From CAYJFK01 sp964369475 (lineage in GTDB: Bacteria > Bacillota > Clostridia > Oscillospirales > Feifaniaceae), in contig CAYJFK010000084.1 in the NCBI GenBank assembly GCA_964369475.1, positions 1-7,664 on the forward strand: a DNA stretch of 7,664 bases, written 5' to 3'. Positions 1 through 5,706 of the stretch are shown piece by piece. The translations under genes and the position numbers were made by a program. The notes under the pieces were generated by a model that saw only the letters and a program-made list of their open reading frames with translations, searched no databases and was not told the DNA's origin. Position 1 is the stretch's first letter, and every line of letters begins with the position of its first letter.

Positions 1-2
1 AA

Positions 3-29
3 TTAGCACTCGTTTGCCATGTCTGCCTA
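3..29 (+). promoter_or_regulatory. Decayed CIRCE-like element (perfect left half-site only)
   Basis: Bases 3-11 are TTAGCACTC, identical to the left half of the CIRCE operator bound by HrcA. At the canonical 9-base spacing, bases 21-29 read GTCTGCCTA, which matches only 5 of 9 positions of the right half GAGTGCTAA. I read it as a degenerate or half CIRCE about 200 bases upstream of the intact one. Whether HrcA binds it is unknown. It could also be a remnant of a duplicated operator, or chance. Confidence 0.35.
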
Positions 30-140
30 TAAGGTTTTGTTTTTTGTGTGGATAAAATGCGTTCTTTTGGGCAATGTTAGTATTATTAGCGCTCTTTTTG
101 TGCATCTTTGCTGTAATAAAGTCGAATTCTTTGTTTATAT

Positions 141-152
141 TTTGTTTACAAA
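141..152. repeat. Small A/T-rich dyad upstream of the hrcA promoter
   Basis: TTTGT-TT-ACAAA is a perfect 5-bp dyad with a 2-base centre, ending 8 bases before the -35 box. TTTGTTTA also occurs twice in direct orientation (130-137 and 141-148). The A/T-rich stretch could act as an UP-element for RNA polymerase or as a small operator. I do not recognise a named regulator site, and chance is plausible at this base composition. Confidence 0.25.
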
Positions 153-160
153 TTACCCTC

Positions 161-189
161 TTGACAATTTGCGGTAAAGGTAGTATAGT
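161..189 (+). promoter_or_regulatory. Sigma-A type promoter of the hrcA operon
   Basis: A perfect -35 box TTGACA (161-166) is followed by exactly 17 bases and a -10 box TATAGT (184-189), 5 of 6 to TATAAT. Transcription would start near 196-197, placing CIRCE at the very start of the mRNA and over the initial transcribed region, the usual arrangement for HrcA-repressed operons. No CtsR-type or sigma-32-type site is visible. Confidence 0.85.
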
Positions 190-199
190 ATAAATGTAG

Positions 200-226
200 T
201 TAGCACTCGAACAGTTAGAGTGCTAA
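200..226. promoter_or_regulatory. CIRCE operator (HrcA binding site)
   Basis: Perfect inverted repeat TTAGCACTC - 9 bases - GAGTGCTAA (200-208 and 218-226), exactly the consensus CIRCE element with the canonical spacer. HrcA dimers bind it and block transcription until heat or misfolded protein titrates GroEL, which is needed to keep HrcA active. It lies between the promoter and the hrcA Shine-Dalgarno site, so it will also form a stem at the 5' end of the mRNA, which in Bacillus affects transcript stability. Confidence 0.97.
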
Positions 227-230
227 CGAG

Positions 231-240
231 AGGGGAAGGA
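231..240 (+). promoter_or_regulatory. Ribosome binding site deciding the hrcA start
   Basis: AGGGGAAGGA precedes ATG at 244. A longer in-frame reading from GTG at 220 would begin inside the right arm of CIRCE and upstream of this site, so the ATG is the real start. Confidence 0.8.
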
Positions 241-243
241 CAT

Positions 244-1281
244 ATGAATTACGGTGATAGGAAAAAGAAAATACTTGCCGCAGTCATAGAGTGTTATATC
301 GAAACGGCAGAGCCTGTCGGATCGAAAACGCTCGTTTCCAAAACAGGGCTTGGGGTATCTTCTGCCACCATTCGAAATGAAATGGCAGAGCTCGAAGCGC
401 TTGGATGGCTTGTGCAACCCCACACCTCGGCAGGGCGAATACCGTCGGCCCTTGGCTATCGGGCTTATGTAAACGAACTGCTCGGGCGAAGGGTGCTCTC
501 CGAAAAGGAAAAGGAGCGTGCCGGCAGTCTTGGCGACCTAAAGGTTACCGAACTGTCGAAACTGCTTACCGAGGCGGCAGCACTTGCAAGCGAGATAACG
601 GGCTACCCCATCATAGCGGTCACCCCCCGCATGAATGTGGGCACTTTGCGCAAGATCGACCTTATTACGATAGATGCAGACCGCATTGTTACCGTTATAG
701 TTACCTCGGCAGGCATTGTAAAGCACCGACTTATGTACACCGCAGAGCCTGTACCCTACTTTATACTTACAAGGCTGGAAGAAATACTGTCCGAGCGGCT
801 AACAAATCTTCCTATATCAGAGCTGTCGCTCTCTCGCCTTGCTACCCTCGAGGAGATGCTCGGCGAATACAGGCCGCTACTGTCGCCCGTTATCAGGGCG
901 ATAAGGGAGATGCTAAACGAGCTTTGGTCGAGAGAGGTCATTGTCGAGGGCGAAAGTCGCCTGCTCGACCTTTCCGAATACAAGGAGAGCGACAAGGCAA
1001 GGGAGCTTATAGCACTGCTTCACGACAAGGAGCGCATACTAAAGGTGCTCCGCCCTGAGGAGGAGCGAAGCGGCATAAGGCTTACAATAGGAAACGAACA
1101 TTTGTACGAGGAGCTAAGAGAATCGAGCATACTTGCATGTAGCTACCGAATACTGGGAAAACCTGTCGGCGTTATAGCCCTTATAGGCCCTACTCGAATG
1201 GACTACGGGCTTGCCATGGCGAGGTTTGAAAATTTTATGGGGGAACTAAACTCCATGCTTGCCAAGATGTACAATGAATAA
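244..1281 (+). CDS. hrcA: Heat-inducible transcription repressor HrcA
   Basis: HrcA is the cytoplasmic repressor of class I heat-shock genes; it binds CIRCE as a dimer and depends on the GroEL chaperonin for activity. The protein is 345 aa, normal for the family. The N-terminal winged helix covers about residues 1-75, with the recognition-helix segment SSATIRNEMAELE and the diagnostic PHTSAGRIP wing followed by GYRAYV. The rest is the GAF-like and dimerisation/inserted region, ending in the conserved stretch around GKPVGVIALIGPTRMDYG. The start is ATG 244, directly after a Shine-Dalgarno site; the GTG at 220 is rejected because it lies within CIRCE. It is the first gene of its operon, 20 bases before grpE, and is autorepressed through the perfect CIRCE upstream. 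Identification is firm from motif, context and operator together. Confidence 0.97.
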   Translation: MNYGDRKKKILAAVIECYIETAEPVGSKTLVSKTGLGVSSATIRNEMAELEALGWLVQPHTSAGRIPSALGYRAYVNELLGRRVLSEKEKERAGSLGDLKVTELSKLLTEAAALASEITGYPIIAVTPRMNVGTLRKIDLITIDADRIVTVIVTSAGIVKHRLMYTAEPVPYFILTRLEEILSERLTNLPISELSLSRLATLEEMLGEYRPLLSPVIRAIREMLNELWSREVIVEGESRLLDLSEYKESDKARELIALLHDKERILKVLRPEEERSGIRLTIGNEHLYEELRESSILACSYRILGKPVGVIALIGPTRMDYGLAMARFENFMGELNSMLAKMYNE

Positions 1282-1288
1282 TATAAAC

Positions 1289-1293
1289 GGAGG
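1289..1293 (+). promoter_or_regulatory. Ribosome binding site deciding the TTG start of grpE
   Basis: GGAGG lies 8 bases before TTG at 1302. The first in-frame ATG is codon 17 and has no comparable site, so TTG is the start. Confidence 0.8.
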
Positions 1294-1301
1294 AAATAGC
1301 C

Positions 1302-1826
1302 TTGGACGAAAACAAAGCTAAACAAGAGGAGATCGAGACAGGGGCACAGATGCCCGAAGAAGGTGCGACAGCGGCAGAAAATGCGCCACAGAGCGAGGTC
1401 GATGTAAGTCTTGAGGAGCAAGTTTTAATGCTCGACGACAAGTACAGACGTCTTGCCGCAGAGTACGACAACTTTAGAAAGCGCACCCAAAAGGAGAGAG
1501 ACTCGCTTGCGGCATTTATCGTTAGAGACACAATAACAAAGTTTTTGCCGGCGGTAGACAGTCTAACCCTTGCAATGTCGCACAGCAAGGACGAGGCGAC
1601 AACTGCAGGGCTTGCCATGATACAAAAATCCGTCGAAGATGCTCTTAAATCTATCGGCGTAGAGGAAATAGCGGCAGGGGGAGAATTTAACCCCGATTTA
1701 CACAATGCCGTTATGCACATCGAGGACCCTAACTTGGAGCAAAACACAGTGGCTGAAGTTTTGCAAAAGGGTTATATATATAAAGAAACGGTAATCCGCC
1801 ATGCAATGGTTAAGGTTGCCAACTAA
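1302..1826 (+). CDS. grpE: Nucleotide exchange factor GrpE
   Basis: GrpE is the cytoplasmic co-chaperone that releases ADP from DnaK and so resets the Hsp70 cycle; in several bacteria its long helices also act as a thermosensor. This 174-aa protein starts at TTG. It has an acidic, low-complexity N-terminal tail (about 1-35), then the long dimerising helix from about residue 37 with the family signature KYRRLAAEYDNFRKRTQKER. The C-terminal beta domain ends in NPDLHNAVMHIEDP and GYIYKETVIRHAMVKVAN, the usual GrpE closing motif. In that motif the common R-P-A is R-H-A here. It is 20 bases after hrcA and 83 bases before dnaK, within one operon under CIRCE control. Function is certain; the start rests on the Shine-Dalgarno site. 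Confidence 0.96.
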   Translation: MDENKAKQEEIETGAQMPEEGATAAENAPQSEVDVSLEEQVLMLDDKYRRLAAEYDNFRKRTQKERDSLAAFIVRDTITKFLPAVDSLTLAMSHSKDEATTAGLAMIQKSVEDALKSIGVEEIAAGGEFNPDLHNAVMHIEDPNLEQNTVAEVLQKGYIYKETVIRHAMVKVAN

Positions 1827-1909
1827 GGGATCTTTTCACTACCCTTCATAGTTGATATTTTGGCAGTAGTGGCAGACCCTAATTACTAAATTAATCGGAG
1901 GAAATTATT
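1827..1909 (+). other. grpE-dnaK intergenic leader
   Basis: This 83-base spacer is four times longer than the other gaps in the operon. It contains a weak 5-bp stem (AAGGG 1825-1829 with CCCTT 1842-1846, the first two bases belonging to the grpE stop codon), an 11-mer GGCAGTAGTGG (1862-1872) that recurs at 5184-5194, and a strong GGAGG (1897-1901) 8 bases before the dnaK ATG. TTGATA (1852-1857) resembles a -35 box, but no -10 box sits at a proper distance, so I do not call a promoter. Confidence 0.5.
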
Positions 1910-3733
1910 ATGTCAAAAATTATAGGTATTGATCTTGGTACAACAAACTCCTGTGTCGCTGTTATGGAAGGCGGCGAGGCAATCGTTATTCCAAACGCAG
2001 AAGGCGGCCGCACGACCCCATCTGTCGTTGCTTTTTCCAAAACAGGCGAGAGAATGGTAGGCACTGTCGCTAAGCGTCAGGCAATTACAAACCCTAACGG
2101 CACTGTTATTTCTATCAAGCGTGAAATGGGTACAGACTATCGTGTTAACATCGAAGACAAAAAGTACTCGCCCGAGGAAATTTCCGCAATGGTACTGCAA
2201 AAGCTAAAGGCAGATGCAGAAAACTTCCTTGGCACAAAGGTAACACAGGCAGTTATTACAGTGCCTGCTTATTTTAACGACTCGCAACGTCAGGCGACAA
2301 AGAATGCAGGTAAGATTGCAGGGCTTGAAGTTCTTCGTATTATAAACGAGCCGACAGCGGCCGCTCTTGCATACGGCATCGACAAGGATCAAGAGCAAAA
2401 GGTTATGGTATACGACCTTGGCGGCGGTACTTTCGACGTTTCCATTCTTGAAATAGGGGACGGTGTTGTTGAGGTTCTTTCGACAAACGGTAACACAAAG
2501 CTTGGCGGCGACGACTTTGACGATTGCATTATGAAGCACCTTGTTGCAACATTTAAGGCAGAGCAAGGCATAGACCTATCGAGCGACAACATGGCTATGC
2601 AAAGACTAAAGGAAGCGGCAGAGAAGGCAAAGATCGAGCTTTCGGGCATAACATCCGCACAGATAAACCTACCCTTCATCACGGCAGATGCATCTGGCCC
2701 CAAGCATCTTGACATGACACTTACAAGAGCTAAGTTTAACGAGCTTACAGCAGATCTTGTTAAGAAGACACTCGAGCCCGTCGAGAAGGCAATGAAGGAC
2801 GCAGGACTAAAGGCAAACGAGATTAACAAGGTACTACTTGTTGGCGGTTCTACAAGAATTCCTGCCGTTCAAGAGGCGGTATTCGGCATTACAAACAAAG
2901 AGCCCTACAAGGGCATTAACCCCGACGAATGTGTTGCACTCGGTGCGGCAATTCAGGGCGGCGTTCTTGCAGGCGACGTTAAAGACCTACTTCTACTCGA
3001 CGTTACACCGCTATCGCTCGGCATCGAGACACTTGGCGGCGTATTTACAAAGCTAATAGAGCGCAACACAACTATCCCGACAAAAAAGAGCCAGACCTTC
3101 TCGACGGCGGCCGACAATCAGACCTCTGTTGAAGTTCACGTGCTACAAGGCGAGCGTGAAATGGCCTCGGGCAACAAGACTCTCGGTCGCTTCCATCTTG
3201 ATGGTATTCCCGCCGCAAGGAGAGGTGTGCCGCAGATCGAAGTTAGCTTTGATATAGATGCAAACGGCATTGTTAACGTGTCGGCACAGGATCTTGGCAC
3301 GGGCAAGCAGCAGAACATTACAATTACAGCCTCGACAAATCTTTCCAAGGACGAGATCGACAAGGCCGTTAAGGCGGCAGAGCAGTTTGCCGACGAAGAT
3401 GCAAAGAACAAGGAGCAAGTTGAAGTTAGAAATAGCGCAGAGCAGCTTGTATATCAGACAGAAAAGACAATGGAAGATCTTGGCGAAAAGATTACAGACG
3501 AGGAAAAATCCGATATAGAAGGCAAGATTGCCTCGCTAAAGTCCTCTCTCGAGGGCACAGATACAGATGCAATTAAGGCTGCGAGCGAGGAGCTTACAAA
3601 GAAGTTCTACGAGATTTCCGAGAAGCTATATGCCGCATCGCAGGCAGAGGGCGCACCTGATATGGGCGGCGAGCCTGCACAGGACGACGGCGTGGTTGAT
3701 GCCGATTACGAAGATGTCAGCGACAACAATTAA
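1910..3733 (+). CDS. dnaK: Molecular chaperone DnaK (Hsp70)
   Basis: DnaK is the ATP-driven cytoplasmic Hsp70 that binds exposed hydrophobic segments and works with DnaJ and GrpE. It is 607 aa, close to Gram-positive DnaKs. The ATPase domain covers about 1-358, with phosphate-1 IGIDLGTTNS (5-14), phosphate-2 DLGGGTFD beginning at residue 169, and the adenosine segment LVGGSTRIPAVQ. The interdomain linker DLLLLD is at about 359-364, followed by DVTPLSLGIET and the beta-sandwich substrate domain (for example GIPAARRGVPQIEVSFDIDA), then the helical lid. The tail is short and acidic and ends in a VVDADYEDV-type motif. Compared with E. coli, the phosphate-2 and linker motifs lie about 25-30 residues earlier, reflecting absence of the N-terminal-quadrant insert, a known Gram-positive trait. 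The segment PAARRG replaces the more usual PPAPRG. ATG with a strong GGAGG; 19 bases before dnaJ. Confidence 0.99.
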   Translation: MSKIIGIDLGTTNSCVAVMEGGEAIVIPNAEGGRTTPSVVAFSKTGERMVGTVAKRQAITNPNGTVISIKREMGTDYRVNIEDKKYSPEEISAMVLQKLKADAENFLGTKVTQAVITVPAYFNDSQRQATKNAGKIAGLEVLRIINEPTAAALAYGIDKDQEQKVMVYDLGGGTFDVSILEIGDGVVEVLSTNGNTKLGGDDFDDCIMKHLVATFKAEQGIDLSSDNMAMQRLKEAAEKAKIELSGITSAQINLPFITADASGPKHLDMTLTRAKFNELTADLVKKTLEPVEKAMKDAGLKANEINKVLLVGGSTRIPAVQEAVFGITNKEPYKGINPDECVALGAAIQGGVLAGDVKDLLLLDVTPLSLGIETLGGVFTKLIERNTTIPTKKSQTFSTAADNQTSVEVHVLQGEREMASGNKTLGRFHLDGIPAARRGVPQIEVSFDIDANGIVNVSAQDLGTGKQQNITITASTNLSKDEIDKAVKAAEQFADEDAKNKEQVEVRNSAEQLVYQTEKTMEDLGEKITDEEKSDIEGKIASLKSSLEGTDTDAIKAASEELTKKFYEISEKLYAASQAEGAPDMGGEPAQDDGVVDADYEDVSDNN

Positions 3734-3738
3734 TTTTT

Positions 3739-3745
3739 GGAGGTG
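3739..3745 (+). promoter_or_regulatory. Ribosome binding site deciding the GTG start of dnaJ
   Basis: GGAGGTG lies in the dnaK-dnaJ gap; its GGAGG core ends 9 bases before GTG at 3753. The resulting N-terminus (MADKRDYYDVLGV) is the exact family N-terminus. Confidence 0.85.
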
Positions 3746-3752
3746 ACGTCAG

Positions 3753-4940
3753 GTGGCGGACAAGAGAGACTATTATGACGTGCTGGGCGTCGCAAGAGGG
3801 GCATCGGACGACGAAGTGAAGAAGGCCTATCGGGGTGTAGCTAAGAAGTATCACCCCGATAAAAATCCCGGCAACAAGGAAGCGGAGGAGCGCTTTAAAG
3901 AGGCTCAAGAGGCATACGAAGTGCTATCCGATTCGAGCAAACGTCAGATGTACGACCAGTACGGCCATGCAGGTGTCGACCCCTCTTACGGTGGCGGCGC
4001 AGGCGGATATGGCGGATTTGGCGGCATGGACGATTTGGGGGATATATTCTCCAACATATTCGGCGGTGGATTTGGCGGTTTTGGTGGGGGGCAGAGAGCC
4101 CCTCGCCCAAGCCGTGGTTCTGATGCTCATGCATCGGCTACGATCTCCTTCGAGGAGGCGGCATTTGGTGTTACCAAAGAGGTCGAAGTAGTGCGCATCG
4201 AGGGTTGCGAGACCTGCTCGGGCAGTGGCGCAAAGCCCGGTACATCGGCCGATAAGTGCACAAAATGTGGCGGCACAGGTCAGGTGCGTGTGCAACAGCG
4301 CACGGCCTTTGGCGTTATGAGCACCTCCCGTGTTTGCGACGAGTGCGGCGGCACGGGCAAGGTCATAAAGAGCCCATGCGACACCTGTAAGGGCAAGGGC
4401 AAGGTGCGCAGAACGAGGAAGATTTCGGTAAACATACCGGCCGGTATTGACGACGGCCAGACAATATACATGTCGGGTCAGGGCAATGCAGGAAACTTAG
4501 GTGGGCCGTCGGGCGATCTGCTCGTTACCATTTCGGTGCGCCCTCATGCATTTTTCGAGCGCAGAGGGGCAGACGTTTGGTGCGAAGTGCCGATCTCCTT
4601 TGCCGATGCCTGTCTTGGCACAGAGGTCGTTGTCAACACCCTCGACGGCAAGGTTAGGCAAAAGATTCCCGAGGGAACGCAGACACATACAGTCTTTAGG
4701 CTGTCGGGCAAGGGCATTCCATATCTAAAGAGCCGTGGCAAGGGCGACCAGTATGTTAGAATTGTCGTCGAAGTTCCAAAGGGGCTTACTTCGGAGCAAA
4801 AGCAAAAGCTTGCCGACTTTAACCGCTCGATGACAGGTGGCGGAAAGCCGCCGACGGTAGTCGACGAAAAGAAGGGCAAGAGCATATTCGATCTCTTTAA
4901 CAAGGATAAAGACAAGGAAAAAGAGGACGAAGCGGAGTAG
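3753..4940 (+). CDS. dnaJ: Chaperone protein DnaJ (Hsp40, class I)
   Basis: DnaJ captures unfolded clients and stimulates ATP hydrolysis by DnaK. It is 395 aa with a GTG start. All class I parts are present. The J domain (about 1-70) has the HPD motif at residues 34-36 (YHPDKNPG). The Gly/Phe-rich linker (about 75-115) carries the family segment DDLGDIFSNIFGG. Four zinc CxxCxGxG repeats begin at residues 152 (CETCSGSG), 169 (CTKCGGTG), 195 (CDECGGTG) and 209 (CDTCKGKG). The C-terminal client-binding domains follow, including VNIPAGIDDGQ and SGKGIPYLKSRGKGDQYV. The tail is highly charged (Lys/Asp/Glu). It is the last recognisable gene of the CIRCE operon. In Bacillus, prmA, rsmE and mtaB follow dnaJ; here the sequence runs into the gap region, so whether the operon goes further cannot be told. 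Confidence 0.98.
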   Translation: MADKRDYYDVLGVARGASDDEVKKAYRGVAKKYHPDKNPGNKEAEERFKEAQEAYEVLSDSSKRQMYDQYGHAGVDPSYGGGAGGYGGFGGMDDLGDIFSNIFGGGFGGFGGGQRAPRPSRGSDAHASATISFEEAAFGVTKEVEVVRIEGCETCSGSGAKPGTSADKCTKCGGTGQVRVQQRTAFGVMSTSRVCDECGGTGKVIKSPCDTCKGKGKVRRTRKISVNIPAGIDDGQTIYMSGQGNAGNLGGPSGDLLVTISVRPHAFFERRGADVWCEVPISFADACLGTEVVVNTLDGKVRQKIPEGTQTHTVFRLSGKGIPYLKSRGKGDQYVRIVVEVPKGLTSEQKQKLADFNRSMTGGGKPPTVVDEKKGKSIFDLFNKDKDKEKEDEAE

Positions 4941-5038
4941 CGGTTTAATTTAGGGCGATAGATATAATGCGAATGTAACACTTGTGTTTTGTATCTACTT
5001 TAAGTGTTTAAAATAAGCTTCGCTTTTTGGCGCAAGAA

Positions 5039-5066
5039 GGGGGCGGGGGGGGCCCCCCCCGCCCCC
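5039..5066. repeat. Perfect 28-bp G/C palindrome without a loop
   Basis: Five G, one C and eight G (5039-5052) are followed immediately by eight C, one G and five C (5053-5066), an exact self-complementary sequence. It is made only of G and C next to an assembly gap, so it may be partly an artefact of fold-back or homopolymer sequencing error rather than genomic sequence. Confidence 0.6.
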
Positions 5067-5093
5067 CCCGGGGGGGAAAAGTTTTTTTGAAAC

Positions 5094-5103
5094 NNNNNNN
5101 NNN
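5094..5103. other. Assembly gap (10 N)
   Basis: Ten consecutive N. A round run of ten is commonly a placeholder for a gap of unknown length, so the true distance between dnaJ and pstA, and even their adjacency, is not established by this sequence. Confidence 0.95.
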
Positions 5104-5132
5104 GGGGGGGCGGGGGGTTCGCCGGCCCCCCC
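5104..5132. repeat. G/C hairpin on the right side of the gap
   Basis: Seven G (5104-5110) pair with seven C (5126-5132), extended by C5111-G5125, around an inner part that includes a TTCG loop (5118-5121). No T-tract follows, so it is not a standard intrinsic terminator. Confidence 0.45.
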
Positions 5133-5150
5133 TTCTTGTACCTTTGCGGT

Positions 5151-5181
5151 GGGGGGGGCGGGGCTTCACCCCTCCACCCCC
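5151..5181. repeat. G/C hairpin with two mismatches
   Basis: The stem pairs 5151-5155 with 5177-5181, 5157-5158 with 5174-5175 and 5160-5163 with 5169-5172, interrupted by two single mismatches, with a CTTCA loop (5164-5168). The + strand continues CTCGGCAG with no T run, so it is not a normal terminator. It is probably part of the same repeat cluster. Confidence 0.45.
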
Positions 5182-5315
5182 TCGGCAGTAGTGGTAGTAG
5201 CGGCAACTCTAACAACAAATATGGGCTTCCCTTTTAAAAAATCGGCAGAAGGTCTGTTTTTTCCCTATAAACACCCTTTCAAAAGTAACACTTTTCTTAC
5301 ATTAAAAAATAAACC

Positions 5316-5344
5316 TTGCAAGAATATGTAAAAAGTATTAAAAT
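5316..5344 (+). promoter_or_regulatory. Probable sigma-A promoter of pstA-holB-ricT
   Basis: TTGCAA (5316-5321, 4 of 6 to TTGACA) is followed by 17 bases and TAAAAT (5339-5344, 5 of 6 to TATAAT). Transcription would begin near 5351, giving a leader of under 20 bases that contains the Shine-Dalgarno site. The surroundings are very A/T-rich, so matches come easily; an overlapping TATAGT at 5344-5349 lacks a partner -35 box. Confidence 0.45.
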
Positions 5345-5353
5345 ATAGTTAAT

Positions 5354-5361
5354 AGGAGGTG
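5354..5361 (+). promoter_or_regulatory. Strong ribosome binding site of pstA
   Basis: AGGAGGTG, a full-length anti-16S match, ends 7 bases before ATG at 5369. It is the strongest Shine-Dalgarno site in the window. Confidence 0.85.
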
Positions 5362-5368
5362 TTATATC

Positions 5369-5692
5369 ATGAAATTAATTATGGCTATTATGAACTCGGA
5401 CGACAGCGCCGGTGTACAGGGCGAACTAATGAGAGCAGGGTACCAAGTTACTGCTATGCAGTCGACAGGTGTTTTTCTTATGAAGGGCAATACAACACTT
5501 ATGATAGGTACAACAGAGGATAAAGTGGCGGCGGCTCTTGAGATAATCAAGGAAGGCGGCCACAAGCGTACACAGATTATATCTTCGCTACCCATGCACG
5601 GAACAGATGCATTTGCCACATTCCCAATCGAAGTAACTGTTGGCGGCGCTACTGTTTTTGTTATGGATGTAGATCAATTCGAAAAGTTTTAA
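5369..5692 (+). CDS. pstA: Cyclic-di-AMP receptor PstA/DarA (PII-like)
   Basis: PstA (DarA, formerly YaaQ) is a small cytoplasmic trimeric PII-like protein that binds c-di-AMP; its downstream target is not settled. It is 107 aa, about the family length. Recognisable segments are MKLIMAI at the N-terminus, TGVFLMKGNTTLMIG (33-47), the helix DKVAAALEIIKEGGHKRTQ and the C-terminal VGGATVFVMDVDQFEKF, a family hallmark. By hand alignment to S. aureus PstA, the pocket residues T28, F36, L37, N41 and G47 are kept. Positions recalled as N24, R26 and Q108 in that protein are Gly24, Gln26 and Lys106 here. It leads the operon with holB and ricT, as darA does in Bacillus, though yaaR is absent. The name pstA must not be confused with the phosphate transporter subunit. 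Identification is strong; ligand binding is inferred. Confidence 0.93.
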   Translation: MKLIMAIMNSDDSAGVQGELMRAGYQVTAMQSTGVFLMKGNTTLMIGTTEDKVAAALEIIKEGGHKRTQIISSLPMHGTDAFATFPIEVTVGGATVFVMDVDQFEKF

Positions 5693-5695
5693 GGA
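5691..5695 (+). promoter_or_regulatory. Weak, distant ribosome binding site of holB
   Basis: AAGGA overlaps the pstA stop codon and ends 11 bases before TTG at 5707, longer than optimal. With the TTG start it predicts low, possibly translationally coupled, expression, sensible for a clamp-loader subunit needed in few copies. Confidence 0.5.
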
Positions 5696-5706
5696 CTGTT
5701 TAATCT

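Larger units (their letters stand above)
5033..5138. repeat. Large inverted repeat spanning the gap
   Basis: CAAGAAGGGGG (5033-5043) is matched in inverted orientation by CCCCCTTCTTG (5128-5138). Further inward both arms carry C-rich/G-rich blocks broken by a single base (left arm to 5069, right arm from 5104). The arms therefore look like two sides of one palindromic intergenic repeat with the N gap and an A/T-rich centre between them. Homopolymer lengths here are untrustworthy. Confidence 0.5.
4941..5368. other. Long intergenic region with assembly gap, no credible gene
   Basis: No reading frame here resembles a protein; the short open frames run through G/C homopolymers or the N run. In order it holds: an A/T-rich stretch after dnaJ with an inverted pair AACACTT (4977-4983) / AAGTGTT (5002-5008), no clear dnaJ terminator, G/C palindromes and the gap (5029-5145), a G/C hairpin (5151-5181), and an A/T-rich approach to pstA. 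GTAACACTT occurs at 4975-4983 and again at 5285-5293, and GTGTTTA (5004-5010) is inverted as TAAACAC (5268-5274). These short matches are near chance level for this length. Confidence 0.7.

Noticed and set aside
220..243. Eight-codon N-terminal extension of HrcA from GTG at 220
   Set aside because: The GTG lies in the right arm of CIRCE and upstream of the Shine-Dalgarno site; ATG 244 gives the normal family start.
405..1058. 217-aa open frame on the + strand inside hrcA
   Set aside because: Out-of-frame reading of hrcA, with a Cys/Arg/His-rich composition unlike a real protein and no ribosome binding site.
1235..1747. 170-aa open frame antisense to grpE
   Set aside because: Ser/Leu-rich reverse-strand shadow of grpE with no recognisable motif.
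1852..1885. Internal promoter for dnaK (TTGATA with a downstream TAATTA)
   Set aside because: The spacing is over 20 bases and the position at 17 bases reads GACCCT, so no proper -10 box exists.
2389..2829. 146-aa open frame antisense to dnaK
   Set aside because: Reverse-strand shadow of a strongly conserved gene; codon constraints of dnaK explain the open frame.
4544..4981. 145-aa open frame antisense to the dnaJ 3' end
   Set aside because: Composition is the complement of the charged DnaJ C-terminus; no motif or plausible start signal.
5000..5218. Reverse-strand open frame of 72 codons across the gap
   Set aside because: It reads through the N run and homopolymers, giving poly-Pro/Gly, so it is an artefact.
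5149..5331. 60-aa open frame before pstA
   Set aside because: It starts inside a G/C hairpin, has no ribosome binding site or family resemblance, and overlaps the pstA promoter region.
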